From positions 57,627 through 121,626 of the forward strand of contig JAILLW010000117.1 of the NCBI GenBank assembly GCA_024692955.1: a stretch of 64,000 bases of DNA, read 5' to 3'. A program made the translations under genes and the position numbers. Source of the stretch: Lachnospiraceae bacterium (lineage in GTDB: Bacteria; Bacillota; Clostridia; Lachnospirales; Lachnospiraceae). Under the pieces are notes generated by a model. The model did no database searches. It was not told the origin of the DNA and saw nothing but the letters and a program-made list of their open reading frames with translations. Below are positions 19,174 through 29,194 of the stretch, piece after piece (position 1 is the stretch's first letter; each line of letters starts with the position of its first letter).

Positions 19174-22100
19174 GTGGATAAATTCGAGTACAAGATCAAG
19201 CTGGACGAGATCAATTCCCTGATTGCGGACCGGAATCTGAGAGGTGCGGCGGATGTAGCCGACACGGTGGACTGGACGAATGTCAAAGATGTCCGGACGC
19301 TTTGCAGGATCAGCGATGTATACAAGGCAAACCACCTTTTCGAACAGAGCATGGAGATCCTGCTTCTGGCCTACAGGAAGCAGCAGACCCGTCCGATCAT
19401 CAAATCATTATGCGAGCTTTCCATCGAGCTCGGGGATCTGATCCCGGCTCTGAATTATTATAAGGAATTCATAACGGTCGCACCGAAGGATCCCACACAG
19501 TACGTTCTCAAATATAAGCTTTACAAGGCACAGGGTGTAAGCCTTGAAGAACAGATCAGTGTCCTCGAGGAACTGAAAAAGTACGATTATGTGGAAAGAT
19601 GGGCCTTCGAACTGGCCGAGCTCTACCACAGGGTCGGACAGGGAGACCGCTGCGTCGAAGAGTGCAACGAACTCATTCTATGGTTTGTAGACGGAAAGTA
19701 TGTCCTCAGGGCCTACGAGCTCAAAGCACAGCACAAGCCGCTTACCGAAGAGGAGACCTACAAATATGAGCTGCTCCGTCAGGCCGGCGGAGAACTGAAC
19801 ATCGACATGTCCCTTAAGGAGGATCCGAAGGCTGAGTCGGAAGAGAAACCGGAGCTGGAGGTGAAGAAGGTCGATGTCAGCCCCTATAATACCCAGAGTC
19901 TGCAGGCAGTAGTCGCGGAAGGTTTCCAGGATATCATAGACCAGCAGACCCGGGATATTTCGGACGGCAAAGTACCGATGTCCTATGAGGAAGCCGTGGA
20001 GCTTGACCGGAAGGCCAGGGAAGAGGCCGGTACGGAAGAAGAGACGGAGGATGCCGAAGACTCCGGAAATACGGAAGCGTCGGAAGATCCCGCGAATTTC
20101 GAAGTCCGGGAAGAAGAGGAAAACCTTCTCGTGACCCAGGTGATCGATCCGATCATCAATGAAGAGCCGGTAGGCCAGGAACTGCTTGAAGAGGAGACCG
20201 GTGAAGTAAGTCTTTCCGAAGACGGGCAGACGGAAGAAGAGGAAGCGGGAGAAAACATGCCGGAGGAAGGCTTTGATGGCAAAGAGCCGGATGAGGAGCC
20301 GACCAGAGAGCTTACGGGCGTAGCGAAAAAGCTGGCCGAAGCAATGAAGGACGATCAGGAAGAGAGCCGCAGCGCAAGGCCGGTCCTTCCGGATACGGAC
20401 CGGTTCACACCACTTCCCGGGATCGTTCCCGAGGCGAAACTGAAAAACCCGGATGCGATCAACAGCACCGGGGTGATCGAGAAATTCCATAAAGGCTCCA
20501 ATATGGATTCCTATCTTTCACAGGAATACAACGGCCAGATCAGTATGGTCGTACCGGAAGAGCCGAAGAAGGAAAAACAGATCACGGGCCAGATCAGCAT
20601 CGGCGAAGTGATGGAGGAATGGGACCGGAAAAAGAAGGAATCCGAGGAAAGAAGGATCGCGGAACTCCGCAAACGGGTAAGAAAAGAAACCGACGCGCTG
20701 TTCGCGGACTTTGAGGAATCCACCAAAGAAGGACTTCTCGAGCAGCTGGAAAAGGATATGATCTCGGCGGCCCGCAAAGAGGAAAACAGCCAGGCCGGAA
20801 AGCCGAAAGAGATCAAGGTTTCCGACATCGAAAACAAAGACAGCGGGCTTTCTCCGACCGAGGAGATCCTTGAAGCGGCCATCGCCGAGGAACTTGAGAG
20901 CGAAAAGAAACTTCAAAAGGCCGGAGAGGACCTTCCGGAAGAGGAGACATCGGAAGAAGATCTTACAATCGAGAACCTTCCGGATGAGGAAGAGGGGCTT
21001 TCGGAGAACGAAGACGACGAATATGACGACTACGATGAGATCGATGACAGCACTGCGGATCTGAGCGAACATATCCGGAGGACATCCTTCTACGAGTTGC
21101 CCGACGATAAAGAGGAGTCCCCGGGGATCGATAAAGATACGGAAAGCTCCGGAGACGGCGAAGACCTGATTACGGAGGATCCCGAAGGATCCGGTGAGGG
21201 CCGTGAGGAAACCGACGATCCGGCCGGTACGGCACAGGAATCCGCAGGATCCGAAGAGGAAGAGCCCGAAGGATCCGCGGAAGCTTCCGAAGAGACTGAG
21301 GATCTGTCCGACGGGGAGGAAGAGCCCGGAGAAACCGGAGAAGAAGAGCCAGACGATGCGGAAAAAGAATCCGGAGAAGGATCCGAAAACGGGGAGACGG
21401 ACTCCGCGGAGTCCGAAGGAGATGAGACCGGAAAAGAGGCTTCCGGAGAAGGGTCTTCGGAGGAGAAAAAGCCCTCCGGAAAGAAGGAACGCTCCGGAAG
21501 GACCAAGAAACTTACGAGCAATGAGGTCCGCTCCATCGCGAAGGCCGCGCTCAGCGTAAAAGACGATGAGGAAGAGCCCGTAAGCAGAGAAAGAGAACTG
21601 ACCGACCAGGAGAAGGAGCGTTTTGCAAGGTTCATTCACCACAGAAGCACCAGAAGGCAGCTTGCGAATACCCTTGAGCATGTGACGCTGGCCGCCTATA
21701 CCGGGAATGTCCTTGTGACCGGGGAGGAGGAAACGGAGCTTACCGCCTTTTCGAAACTCCTGATCCATGAGATCCAGTCTTCGGACGGGAATTTCACCGG
21801 GAAGGTGGCGAAGGTATCCGGTGAGAATCTGAACAACCGGGATGTGGCAAAGACCGTACAGACGGTAGCCGGAGGTGCCCTGATCATTTCGGATGCGGAA
21901 CACCTTAAAGTGAAGACTGTGAACAGCCTGCTGTCTTCACTGCAGACGAACGAGATGGGTGTGGTCGTGATCATCGAGGGACGTTCGGATACGGCAGATA
22001 AGCTGACGGAGAAGGTAAAGGGATTTCCCGATGCCTTCAATCTCAGAGTTGATCTCCATGCTTTTGATAACAAAACACTTGTGGAATACGCCCAGACCTA

Positions 22101-22341
22101 TGCTTATGATTGCGAATACAGCATCGATGAGCTGGGGATCCTGGCTCTCCATACAAGGATCGACGATATGCAGACCGCGGACCATGAAGTGACCCTTGCC
22201 GAGATCGAGGAGATCGTGGAAGAGGCGATCTACTACGCGGATCGAAAAACACCCGCGCATTTCTTTGACGTTTTGTTCGGCAAGCGGTATGATAAAGAGG
22301 ACATGATCATTCTGCGTGAAAAGGATTTCATGCATTACTAA
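19174..22341 (+). CDS. TPR-type N-terminus, long Glu/Asp/Ser-rich disordered middle, C-terminal degenerate AAA-like domain; unknown function
   Basis: GTG start after AAAGGGGTG. N-terminal helical repeats (LADVADTVDWTNV..LFEQSMEILLLAY..LGDLIPALNYYKEF). C-terminus GNVLVTGEEETELTAFSKLLI...GGALIISDAEHL resembles an AAA core lacking a Walker A Lys. Confidence 0.8.
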   Translation: MDKFEYKIKLDEINSLIADRNLRGAADVADTVDWTNVKDVRTLCRISDVYKANHLFEQSMEILLLAYRKQQTRPIIKSLCELSIELGDLIPALNYYKEFITVAPKDPTQYVLKYKLYKAQGVSLEEQISVLEELKKYDYVERWAFELAELYHRVGQGDRCVEECNELILWFVDGKYVLRAYELKAQHKPLTEEETYKYELLRQAGGELNIDMSLKEDPKAESEEKPELEVKKVDVSPYNTQSLQAVVAEGFQDIIDQQTRDISDGKVPMSYEEAVELDRKAREEAGTEEETEDAEDSGNTEASEDPANFEVREEEENLLVTQVIDPIINEEPVGQELLEEETGEVSLSEDGQTEEEEAGENMPEEGFDGKEPDEEPTRELTGVAKKLAEAMKDDQEESRSARPVLPDTDRFTPLPGIVPEAKLKNPDAINSTGVIEKFHKGSNMDSYLSQEYNGQISMVVPEEPKKEKQITGQISIGEVMEEWDRKKKESEERRIAELRKRVRKETDALFADFEESTKEGLLEQLEKDMISAARKEENSQAGKPKEIKVSDIENKDSGLSPTEEILEAAIAEELESEKKLQKAGEDLPEEETSEEDLTIENLPDEEEGLSENEDDEYDDYDEIDDSTADLSEHIRRTSFYELPDDKEESPGIDKDTESSGDGEDLITEDPEGSGEGREETDDPAGTAQESAGSEEEEPEGSAEASEETEDLSDGEEEPGETGEEEPDDAEKESGEGSENGETDSAESEGDETGKEASGEGSSEEKKPSGKKERSGRTKKLTSNEVRSIAKAALSVKDDEEEPVSRERELTDQEKERFARFIHHRSTRRQLANTLEHVTLAAYTGNVLVTGEEETELTAFSKLLIHEIQSSDGNFTGKVAKVSGENLNNRDVAKTVQTVAGGALIISDAEHLKVKTVNSLLSSLQTNEMGVVVIIEGRSDTADKLTEKVKGFPDAFNLRVDLHAFDNKTLVEYAQTYAYDCEYSIDELGILALHTRIDDMQTADHEVTLAEIEEIVEEAIYYADRKTPAHFFDVLFGKRYDKEDMIILREKDFMHY

Positions 22342-22362
22342 ATCAGACGATGAGGTGGATCG

Positions 22363-24408
22363 ATGGCAGCGAAGACAACGGTGAAAAAGGCTTCTGAAAC
22401 GACCGCAAAAACGACCACAAAAACAACTGCAAAAACGACTGCAAAACCGGCTCCGAAAGCGGCCGCAAAACCGGCTTCAAAAGCAACTGCAAAACCGGCT
22501 TCGAAGAAGCATCACGACCGTGTTTTCATCTCCGAAGCGGATCAGTATCTGTTCGGCCAGGGGATCCACTATGAGATCTATAAAAAACTCGGAGCGCATT
22601 TAAGCTGTGAGGACGGAGTCGAGGGCGTACATTTCGCGGTATGGGCTCCGAACGCATCTGCGGTCCATGTGATCGGTGATTTCAATAACTGGTCCGAAAA
22701 TGTTTCCCCGATGAACAAGCTCGGCTCCGGCGGGATCTGGGCGACCTTCGTGCCGGACGCGAAGGAAGGGGATCTCTACAAGTTTCTGATATTTACTCCT
22801 TCCGGGGAGCGCCTTTATAAATCGGATCCTTACGGGAATTCGCAGGAGCTGCGGCCCGGGACCGCATCCAGGATCGTGGAGCTTGACCGCTTTTGCTGGG
22901 ACGACAAAGAATGGATGGAAGCGCGCCGGAAAAAGGATTACAATCATGAGCCGGTGGCGATCTATGAGTGCCACATCGGCTCCTGGATGAGACATCCGAA
23001 ACCGGAGGCGGAAGGGTTCTATAATTACCGGCTGTTCGCCGACAAGATCACGGAATATCTGAAGGAAATGAAATATACCCACATCGAGCTGATGGGGATC
23101 GCGGAATACCCTTTTGACGGATCCTGGGGATATCAGGTGACGGGCTATTATGCGCCGACTTCCAGATACGGATCGCCGGAAGACTTTATGTATCTGGTGA
23201 ATAAACTCCACCGGAACGGGATCGGCGTGATCCTTGACTGGGTACCCGCCCATTTCGCGACGGACGATCACGGCCTCGGACGTTTCGACGGACAGTGCAT
23301 CTATGAGCATCCGGATCCGAGAAAGGGAGAGCATCCCGACTGGGGAACAAAGATCTTCAATTATGAAAAGACGGAAGTACGCAATTTCCTGATCGCAAAT
23401 GTTCTGTTCTGGATCCGCCAGTTCCATGTGGACGGGATCCGCGTGGACGCGGTGGCTTCGATGCTGTATCTCGACTACGGCAAGAAGGACGGCCAGTGGT
23501 GTCCGAACAGGTACGGCGGCCATGAGAATCTGGATGCCATCGAATTCTTTAAGCATATGAACTCCATTGTGCACGGCACTTATCCCGGATTCCTGACCAT
23601 CGCGGAAGAATCAACGGCCTGGCCGAAGATCACCGGCGATGTGAATGATGACGGACTAGGATTCTCCTTTAAATGGAATATGGGATGGATGCATGACTTC
23701 TGCGAATATATGAAGCTGGATCCGGTTTTCCGCAGGGATCACCATTACGCCATGACCTTTGCCATGAGCTACAATGAGTCCGAGAATTATATTCTTCCTC
23801 TTTCTCATGATGAGGTGGTGCATCTTAAGTGCTCCATGCTGGAAAAGATGCCCGGCTATGAAGTGGACAAATTTGCCAACCTTCGCTGCGGATATACCTA
23901 TATGTTCGGGCATGCCGGCAAAAAGCTTCTCTTTATGGGACAGGATTTCGCACAGGAGCGGGAATGGTCCGAGGAGAGGGAGCTTGACTGGAACCTGCTT
24001 GTCGAACCCCTCAACAGGGGAATGTATGACTATGTAAGAGAACTTCTGAACATCTATCGAAAGTATCCGTGCATGTATGAGTTTGACAACTGCTGGGACG
24101 GCTTCGAATGGCTGAACTGTGATGACAAGGACCGGAGCACCTACAGCTTCATCAGGAAATCCTCCGACGGAAAGCACACTCTGGCCTTTATCATCAATAT
24201 GACACCCATGCTCTGGGAGGACTATAAGCTCGGCGTGCCCACGGACAAAAAGCTGAAGCTCCTTTTGAACAGTGATGAGACGAGGTTCGGCGGAAAAGGG
24301 TCGAAGGTAAAGGCGACTCTTACGCCGGTTGAAGAACAGTGTGATTATAAGGATCACGCGGTTACGCTGAATATCCCTGCCTACACCGCACTGATCTACA
24401 TTTATTGA
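22363..24408 (+). CDS. glgB: 1,4-alpha-glucan branching enzyme (GH13) with N-terminal Lys/Thr/Ala/Pro repeat tail
   Basis: VHFAVWAPNASAVHVIGDFNNW (CBM48), HIELMGIAEYPFDGSWGYQVTGYYAPTSRYG, VDGIRVDAVASMLYLDY, LPLSHDEVVHLKCSML. Confidence 0.96.
   Translation: MAAKTTVKKASETTAKTTTKTTAKTTAKPAPKAAAKPASKATAKPASKKHHDRVFISEADQYLFGQGIHYEIYKKLGAHLSCEDGVEGVHFAVWAPNASAVHVIGDFNNWSENVSPMNKLGSGGIWATFVPDAKEGDLYKFLIFTPSGERLYKSDPYGNSQELRPGTASRIVELDRFCWDDKEWMEARRKKDYNHEPVAIYECHIGSWMRHPKPEAEGFYNYRLFADKITEYLKEMKYTHIELMGIAEYPFDGSWGYQVTGYYAPTSRYGSPEDFMYLVNKLHRNGIGVILDWVPAHFATDDHGLGRFDGQCIYEHPDPRKGEHPDWGTKIFNYEKTEVRNFLIANVLFWIRQFHVDGIRVDAVASMLYLDYGKKDGQWCPNRYGGHENLDAIEFFKHMNSIVHGTYPGFLTIAEESTAWPKITGDVNDDGLGFSFKWNMGWMHDFCEYMKLDPVFRRDHHYAMTFAMSYNESENYILPLSHDEVVHLKCSMLEKMPGYEVDKFANLRCGYTYMFGHAGKKLLFMGQDFAQEREWSEERELDWNLLVEPLNRGMYDYVRELLNIYRKYPCMYEFDNCWDGFEWLNCDDKDRSTYSFIRKSSDGKHTLAFIINMTPMLWEDYKLGVPTDKKLKLLLNSDETRFGGKGSKVKATLTPVEEQCDYKDHAVTLNIPAYTALIYIY
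22369..22509 (+). repeat. Low-complexity coding repeat (TTAK/PASK/AAAKP units) at the GlgB N-terminus
   Basis: Translation AKTTVKKASETTAKTTTKTTAKTTAKPAPKAAAKPASKATAKPASKK, built from 12-nt units such as acgactgcaaaa and ccggcttcaaaa. Confidence 0.85.
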
Positions 24409-24441
24409 CAAAGACAGGTTAAGATTTGAAAGGAACCGTCC

Positions 24442-24479
24442 GAAATAAAAGGTGAGCGCTTTTGCTCATCTTTTATTTC
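24442..24479. terminator. 16-bp stem hairpin downstream of glgB
   Basis: GAAATAAAAGGTGAGC (24442-24457) pairs with GCTCATCTTTTATTTC (24464-24479) with one G-T mismatch. Confidence 0.75.
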
Positions 24480-24494
24480 CTTTAAGGGAGCGGT

Positions 24495-27350
24495 ATGAAC
24501 ATTACTTTTCACGAATTGGACAGGATGTCCGGAAACACATTCGCAAGGACCGCGGGACAGACAACAACAGAATACGGAGCCTCGGTAAAGAGCACGGATC
24601 AAAGAGGCATTTCATTAGACATTTCGTCGGATGTTACGGATAACAAAGCTTACAAAGGTCATGGAAAGACCGCGGAAGAAGTGATGATGAACGCGGGTCT
24701 TACAGACCTTGAAGTACAGCGTGACTATATGACGGTAATGTCTAATTGTATGTCTGACGAAGATTTCGCGAAGATGCAGCAGGAGGGATTCGATCCCGGA
24801 AGCACCGAGATCAAAGACACGGTGACGATCCTCGACCACATAAAAACCGCCATGATGCGAGGCGGAACCGAAGTCCGGGGCTTTACGGACACCATATCCG
24901 AAGAGGCGCTTGCCAGCATCACCGGAAGTGAAGCGTTCGCGAAGGAACTTCAGACACAGTTTCACGCGAAGGATATCCCGGTTACGGAGGAAACGGCCTC
25001 CGAAGTAGCCGGGGCATATGAAAGACTTCAGTCCATCGGGCCGCTTTCCGACGCGGCAGCGAAATACCTGGTAGAAAACGATCTTGATCCCAGCGTGGAT
25101 CATCTTTATACCGCGGCCTACTCCGCGGGTTATGATGCGGATCGTCAGGGAAAAGGCTATTACGCGGCGGGCGGCGTAGAAGGCTATTATGCGAAAAAGC
25201 CGGAAACGGTGGATGTCGACGCACTGTCGACACAGATAAACGGGATCATCAGGGAGGCAGGTTACGAAGTATCCGAAGAGACGGTAAAGGATGCCGCTTT
25301 CCTCGTGGAAAAGGGAGTACCCCTTACGAAGGACAGTTTTGGAAGGTTTGAGGACATCCGTTCCGTGAAACTCCCCATGGAATTTCCCGAATTCGTCGAT
25401 AAGGCGACAGATGCGCTCCTCGACGGGATCCCGGTGTCGAAAGCGGATCTTTCGAGAGAGAGCTCCTTCAGACAGGAAGCACTTCGTATTTACGATGAGG
25501 TACAGTCGGAAGGCACGATCCGCGGACGGCGCGTACTCGAAGAAGTTCGTGTATCCATGACGGTGGAAGCGAACCTCAGACTCTTAAGAAGCGGATTTTC
25601 CATTGATACGGCTCCGATGGAGGAACTGATCCGGAACCTGAAGGAGATCGAAAAGGAATTCGCGATCAATCTCATGCATGACGGAAACGAGATCGACGCG
25701 GTAAGAAAAAATGACATATTCGCCGATACCCTGTCCGCGGTCGACAATATCCGGACAGCCCCGATCGGTCTTTCATACAGCTTCCGCTACGAGGAGAGCC
25801 TCCTTACCGTGAGCGAGACCGCTGCGGGGATGAAGGCATCCTTTGAGAAGGCGAGCTTAAGCTACGAAACACTGATGACCGCTCCGAGAGCGGATATGGG
25901 AGACAGCATCCGGAAGGCATTCCGGAACGTGGATGAGCTCATTTTAGAAAACAACGAGGCACTTACGGAGGAAAACCGCAGGGCGGTAAGGATTCTGGGC
26001 TATAACGGGATCGAGATCACTCCCGAAAACATCGGATCCGTCCGGGAAAAGGACAGTCTCCTTACCCGCACCATCGAAAACCTGACACCGGGCCGTGTTC
26101 TCGGAATGATCCGGAACAACGTGAACCCTCTGACAATGCCGATGGAAGAACTGGACCGGTATCTGAGGGAGCAGGACACCACAAAGGAAGATCTGCTTTC
26201 CTACAGCAGATTCCTTTATAAACTTGAACAGGACAGGGACATCACGGAAGACGAGAGAGAAGCCTACATCGGGATCTACCGCCTGGTCCGCCAGATCGAG
26301 AAAGCGGATTTCGCGCCGGTAGGAGCCATCGATGAGATGAACGCGGCATTTAATTTCGAGAACATCCTGAGTGCCCTCCGGTCGAGAAAGCACAAGCCCA
26401 TGGACTATCGCGTGGATGACAGCTTCGGCGGGATGAGCGCGGTGGATAAAGGGATCGCTTCCATTACAAGCCAGATCGCGAAGGGCTTTGTCGCAGATAC
26501 ATCGGATCTCAGATCACTGCTTGACGATACGGGAAACCGGGAGGCCGAAAGGCAGAATGAACAAAGAGAATTCGAGGAGATCCGGGAATCCTTCCGGGTG
26601 GAGGAGGAGGTTCTCCGGGAGCTTCAGGAGATGAAAACTCCCGTAACCGCGAACAACCTTTCCGATATGCAGCAGATGATGAACGCGCCTTCGAAATTCT
26701 TTAAGGATCTTCGGGAATCCGGATACCGGAAAAAGACCGGGATCCGCCTTGACAGCCAAAAAGAGGCGAAGGACAGCTATCGGGAGTTTACAAAGGACGT
26801 TCAGGAGTTCCTGAAGGACCGGGCATTCGGAGAAGATCCCGGATCGCCGTTACTTCGCTCAACGGACATCAGAAGGATCAGTGCCGTATACCGGCACGCC
26901 GGGTTCCTCGAAGGGCAGGCGCAGGAAGAAAACTATTCCATTCCGGCCACCATAGGAACCGAACTTGTGGCGATCAATCTGAAGGTGATCCATAAAGAAG
27001 GAGAGATACCCAATGCGGCGGTGACCTTCACTTCGGAAGCCTACGGCAGTGTAGCGGCATCCTTCCGGATCACGGAGGAAGGAGTGGACGGGATCCTGAA
27101 TCTCGAGAGCCGGCAGGGAGTCGATCTTCTGAAGCAAAGAGAAGACGAATTCCGGGAGGGGCTCCGAAAAGAAGGGATCGCCTGCCACAGGATGGATGTG
27201 GTATTCTCAAAGAGGGTCGATCTTAAGGATTTCCGGATCAGGGAAGAAAGCGATACGGAGCCGGGAAGCGGGAATGCTTCCGCGGATGAACTCTACAGAG
27301 CGGCTAAGGTGTTACTTGATTATATAACGGGCAGCAGGGCAGATTCATAG
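24495..27350 (+). CDS. Large conserved-hypothetical-type protein in flagellin cluster (possibly the DUF6240 family, from memory)
   Basis: 951 aa, no signal peptide, mostly helical. Sits directly upstream of flagellin with no intervening terminator. Confidence 0.7.
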   Translation: MNITFHELDRMSGNTFARTAGQTTTEYGASVKSTDQRGISLDISSDVTDNKAYKGHGKTAEEVMMNAGLTDLEVQRDYMTVMSNCMSDEDFAKMQQEGFDPGSTEIKDTVTILDHIKTAMMRGGTEVRGFTDTISEEALASITGSEAFAKELQTQFHAKDIPVTEETASEVAGAYERLQSIGPLSDAAAKYLVENDLDPSVDHLYTAAYSAGYDADRQGKGYYAAGGVEGYYAKKPETVDVDALSTQINGIIREAGYEVSEETVKDAAFLVEKGVPLTKDSFGRFEDIRSVKLPMEFPEFVDKATDALLDGIPVSKADLSRESSFRQEALRIYDEVQSEGTIRGRRVLEEVRVSMTVEANLRLLRSGFSIDTAPMEELIRNLKEIEKEFAINLMHDGNEIDAVRKNDIFADTLSAVDNIRTAPIGLSYSFRYEESLLTVSETAAGMKASFEKASLSYETLMTAPRADMGDSIRKAFRNVDELILENNEALTEENRRAVRILGYNGIEITPENIGSVREKDSLLTRTIENLTPGRVLGMIRNNVNPLTMPMEELDRYLREQDTTKEDLLSYSRFLYKLEQDRDITEDEREAYIGIYRLVRQIEKADFAPVGAIDEMNAAFNFENILSALRSRKHKPMDYRVDDSFGGMSAVDKGIASITSQIAKGFVADTSDLRSLLDDTGNREAERQNEQREFEEIRESFRVEEEVLRELQEMKTPVTANNLSDMQQMMNAPSKFFKDLRESGYRKKTGIRLDSQKEAKDSYREFTKDVQEFLKDRAFGEDPGSPLLRSTDIRRISAVYRHAGFLEGQAQEENYSIPATIGTELVAINLKVIHKEGEIPNAAVTFTSEAYGSVAASFRITEEGVDGILNLESRQGVDLLKQREDEFREGLRKEGIACHRMDVVFSKRVDLKDFRIREESDTEPGSGNASADELYRAAKVLLDYITGSRADS

Positions 27351-27366
27351 AAAGGAAGGACAGGAC

Positions 27367-28551
27367 ATGTATATCAGCTACAACTCTTCGGCAGTACTTG
27401 CAAACAACGCATTGAACAAGACGGATAACCGTCTTACGGATTCCCTCCAGAGACTTTCCTCCGGACTTAAGATCGCGAATCCGAAGGACAACCCTTCGGG
27501 GCTTGCGATGGCAAAGAGAATGAACTCCCAGTTAAGGGGCATCACCCAGGCAACCCAGAACTCCAATGACGCCATTTCCGTTATCGAGATCGCGGACGGA
27601 ACCATGTCCGAGATTGCCGAGATGCTGCAGAGAATGAACGAACTGGCAGTAAAGGGAGCCACCGGATCCCTTACGGAAGACGACCGGAAGATGATTGATG
27701 AGGAAATGCAGCAGTTGAAGGATGAGATCACCAGGATCTCGGAAGAGACTTCCTTTAACGGGCAGACCCTGCTTGACGGATCCTTTGACCTTCGGGGCTA
27801 TACGGACAATACGAACGTGAAGGTGGCCTATTACGGAGATGATGTGGTCTACGGGAAATACTCGATCTCGGGACTTGATGTAAGTTTTAACGGGGATCTG
27901 ATCTCGGATCTTTCATTTGACCCCGATGCGATGCCTCCGGTTCCGGCCATTTCGGATGCGAACGGAAGCCCCATTAAGGTCACGGCCGCAATATATGACG
28001 GAAATACGGTAACCTTAAGCAATAATACCGGCTTTGAACTGAAGCTTGAAGTTTATAAGGATTACAGGAGTACGGCAGCCACCACGGACACTTCAAACCT
28101 GACCATCGACCTGACCGGTTTCGGAGCCATGGATATGCAGATCGGCGCGAACGAAGGGCAGCAGCTTGCGGTAAGGATCCCGAAGATCTCTCTTGAGAAT
28201 ATGGGGATCTCGAACATCAAAACCTCCGCGGATTATGATGATGAGGGCAATGTTGTAAGGGGCGGCCAGGACTATTCCAACGAAGCCATCGAAAAGATCC
28301 GGGGCGCGATCCAGTATCTTTCCTCCGCACGAAGCAATCTCGGAGCCTACCAGAACCGTCTCGAGCATACGACCAGCATGCTTTCCGTTACCAATGAGAG
28401 CATGACGAGTGCTTATTCCCGGATCATGGATGTGGATATGGCCGAGGAAATGACGGAGTATACGACACTTCAGGTAATGTCCCAGGCCAGCACCTCGATG
28501 CTCGCCCAGGCGAACGAGCGGCCGAGCCAGGTACTTCAGCTTCTGCAATAA
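27367..28551 (+). CDS. Flagellin
   Basis: N-terminal NNALNKTDNRLTDSLQRLSSGLKIANPKDNPSGLAMAKRMNSQLRGI; C-terminal YSRIMDVDMAEEMTEYTTLQVMSQASTSMLAQANERPSQVLQLLQ. Confidence 0.97.
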   Translation: MYISYNSSAVLANNALNKTDNRLTDSLQRLSSGLKIANPKDNPSGLAMAKRMNSQLRGITQATQNSNDAISVIEIADGTMSEIAEMLQRMNELAVKGATGSLTEDDRKMIDEEMQQLKDEITRISEETSFNGQTLLDGSFDLRGYTDNTNVKVAYYGDDVVYGKYSISGLDVSFNGDLISDLSFDPDAMPPVPAISDANGSPIKVTAAIYDGNTVTLSNNTGFELKLEVYKDYRSTAATTDTSNLTIDLTGFGAMDMQIGANEGQQLAVRIPKISLENMGISNIKTSADYDDEGNVVRGGQDYSNEAIEKIRGAIQYLSSARSNLGAYQNRLEHTTSMLSVTNESMTSAYSRIMDVDMAEEMTEYTTLQVMSQASTSMLAQANERPSQVLQLLQ

Positions 28552-28570
28552 TTCCTGAAAGGAGCGGCAT

Positions 28571-29047
28571 ATGACGAATGAAATGAAGCAGGACTTTACC
28601 CGGAGGATCACTCAGGCGGACAGCGCCCAAATGGTGGTGATCATCTATGAGATCCTGAATTATTACCTTGGGGAAGCCGGTGATCATCTTGAAGAAAAGC
28701 GGATCGATGAGTTTCATGAGAGCATCCGTCATGCCACCGGATGCCTCCGGGAGCTTATCGCCTCGATCAATCCGGAGAGCAGCCTTAAGGGAAATCTCTT
28801 AAGCCTTTACGTTTACTGCACGAAAGTGCTGGCATCCGCGGATCTTCATCACAGAAAAGAGGAACTTGATGTCGTTAAGGACATCGTAAACAGGCTCTAC
28901 GAAGCCTACCGCGAGAGCGTGAAGGACTTTAAGGGAGATCCGGTGATGAAAAATACCGAGACCGTCTATGCGGGACTTACCTACGGAAAAGAGGATCTCA
29001 TCGTAAACATCAACAGCGCGGATCCCAATCGCGGATTCAAGGCCTGA
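28571..29047 (+). CDS. fliS: FliS-like flagellar export chaperone
   Basis: 158 aa helical protein immediately after flagellin; pattern QADSAQMVVIIYEILNYYL..A..LRELIASIN..SLKGNLLSLYVYCTKVL fits FliS. Confidence 0.75.
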   Translation: MTNEMKQDFTRRITQADSAQMVVIIYEILNYYLGEAGDHLEEKRIDEFHESIRHATGCLRELIASINPESSLKGNLLSLYVYCTKVLASADLHHRKEELDVVKDIVNRLYEAYRESVKDFKGDPVMKNTETVYAGLTYGKEDLIVNINSADPNRGFKA

Positions 29048-29077
29048 GAGCCTTTTCTACTATAGACAAAAAAACCG

Positions 29078-29143
29078 GAAAAACCTTTGACATATCGTAA
29101 GCCTTGAAACATAAGGGCTGACGGTTTATCAAAGGTTTTTTTC
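29078..29143 (+). terminator. Long-loop inverted repeat ending in T-run downstream of fliS, with a nested smaller hairpin
   Basis: GAAAAACCTTTGA (29078-29090) vs TCAAAGGTTTTTTTC (29129-29143). Nested AGCCTT..AAGGGCT at 29100-29119. Confidence 0.6.
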
Positions 29144-29194
29144 GACGGTTTTATGCGCATTTTTCACAAACTTGTTCTTTTTTCAAAATAGCTC

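Noticed and set aside
20518-21903. 461 aa minus-strand ORF rich in FLLFGSF segments
   Set aside because: Antisense of the Glu/Ser/Gly-rich region (GAG/GAA read in reverse gives Phe/Leu/Ser). This is a compositional artefact, not a membrane protein.
22378-22512. Possible CRISPR-like short repeat array
   Set aside because: 12-nt units are in frame inside GlgB and encode a TTAK/PASK tail; there are no spacers of uniform length.
29078-29143. Possible miniature transposable element (inverted repeats flanking ~40 nt)
   Set aside because: No target-site duplication seen; ends in a T-run directly after fliS, so a terminator is simpler.
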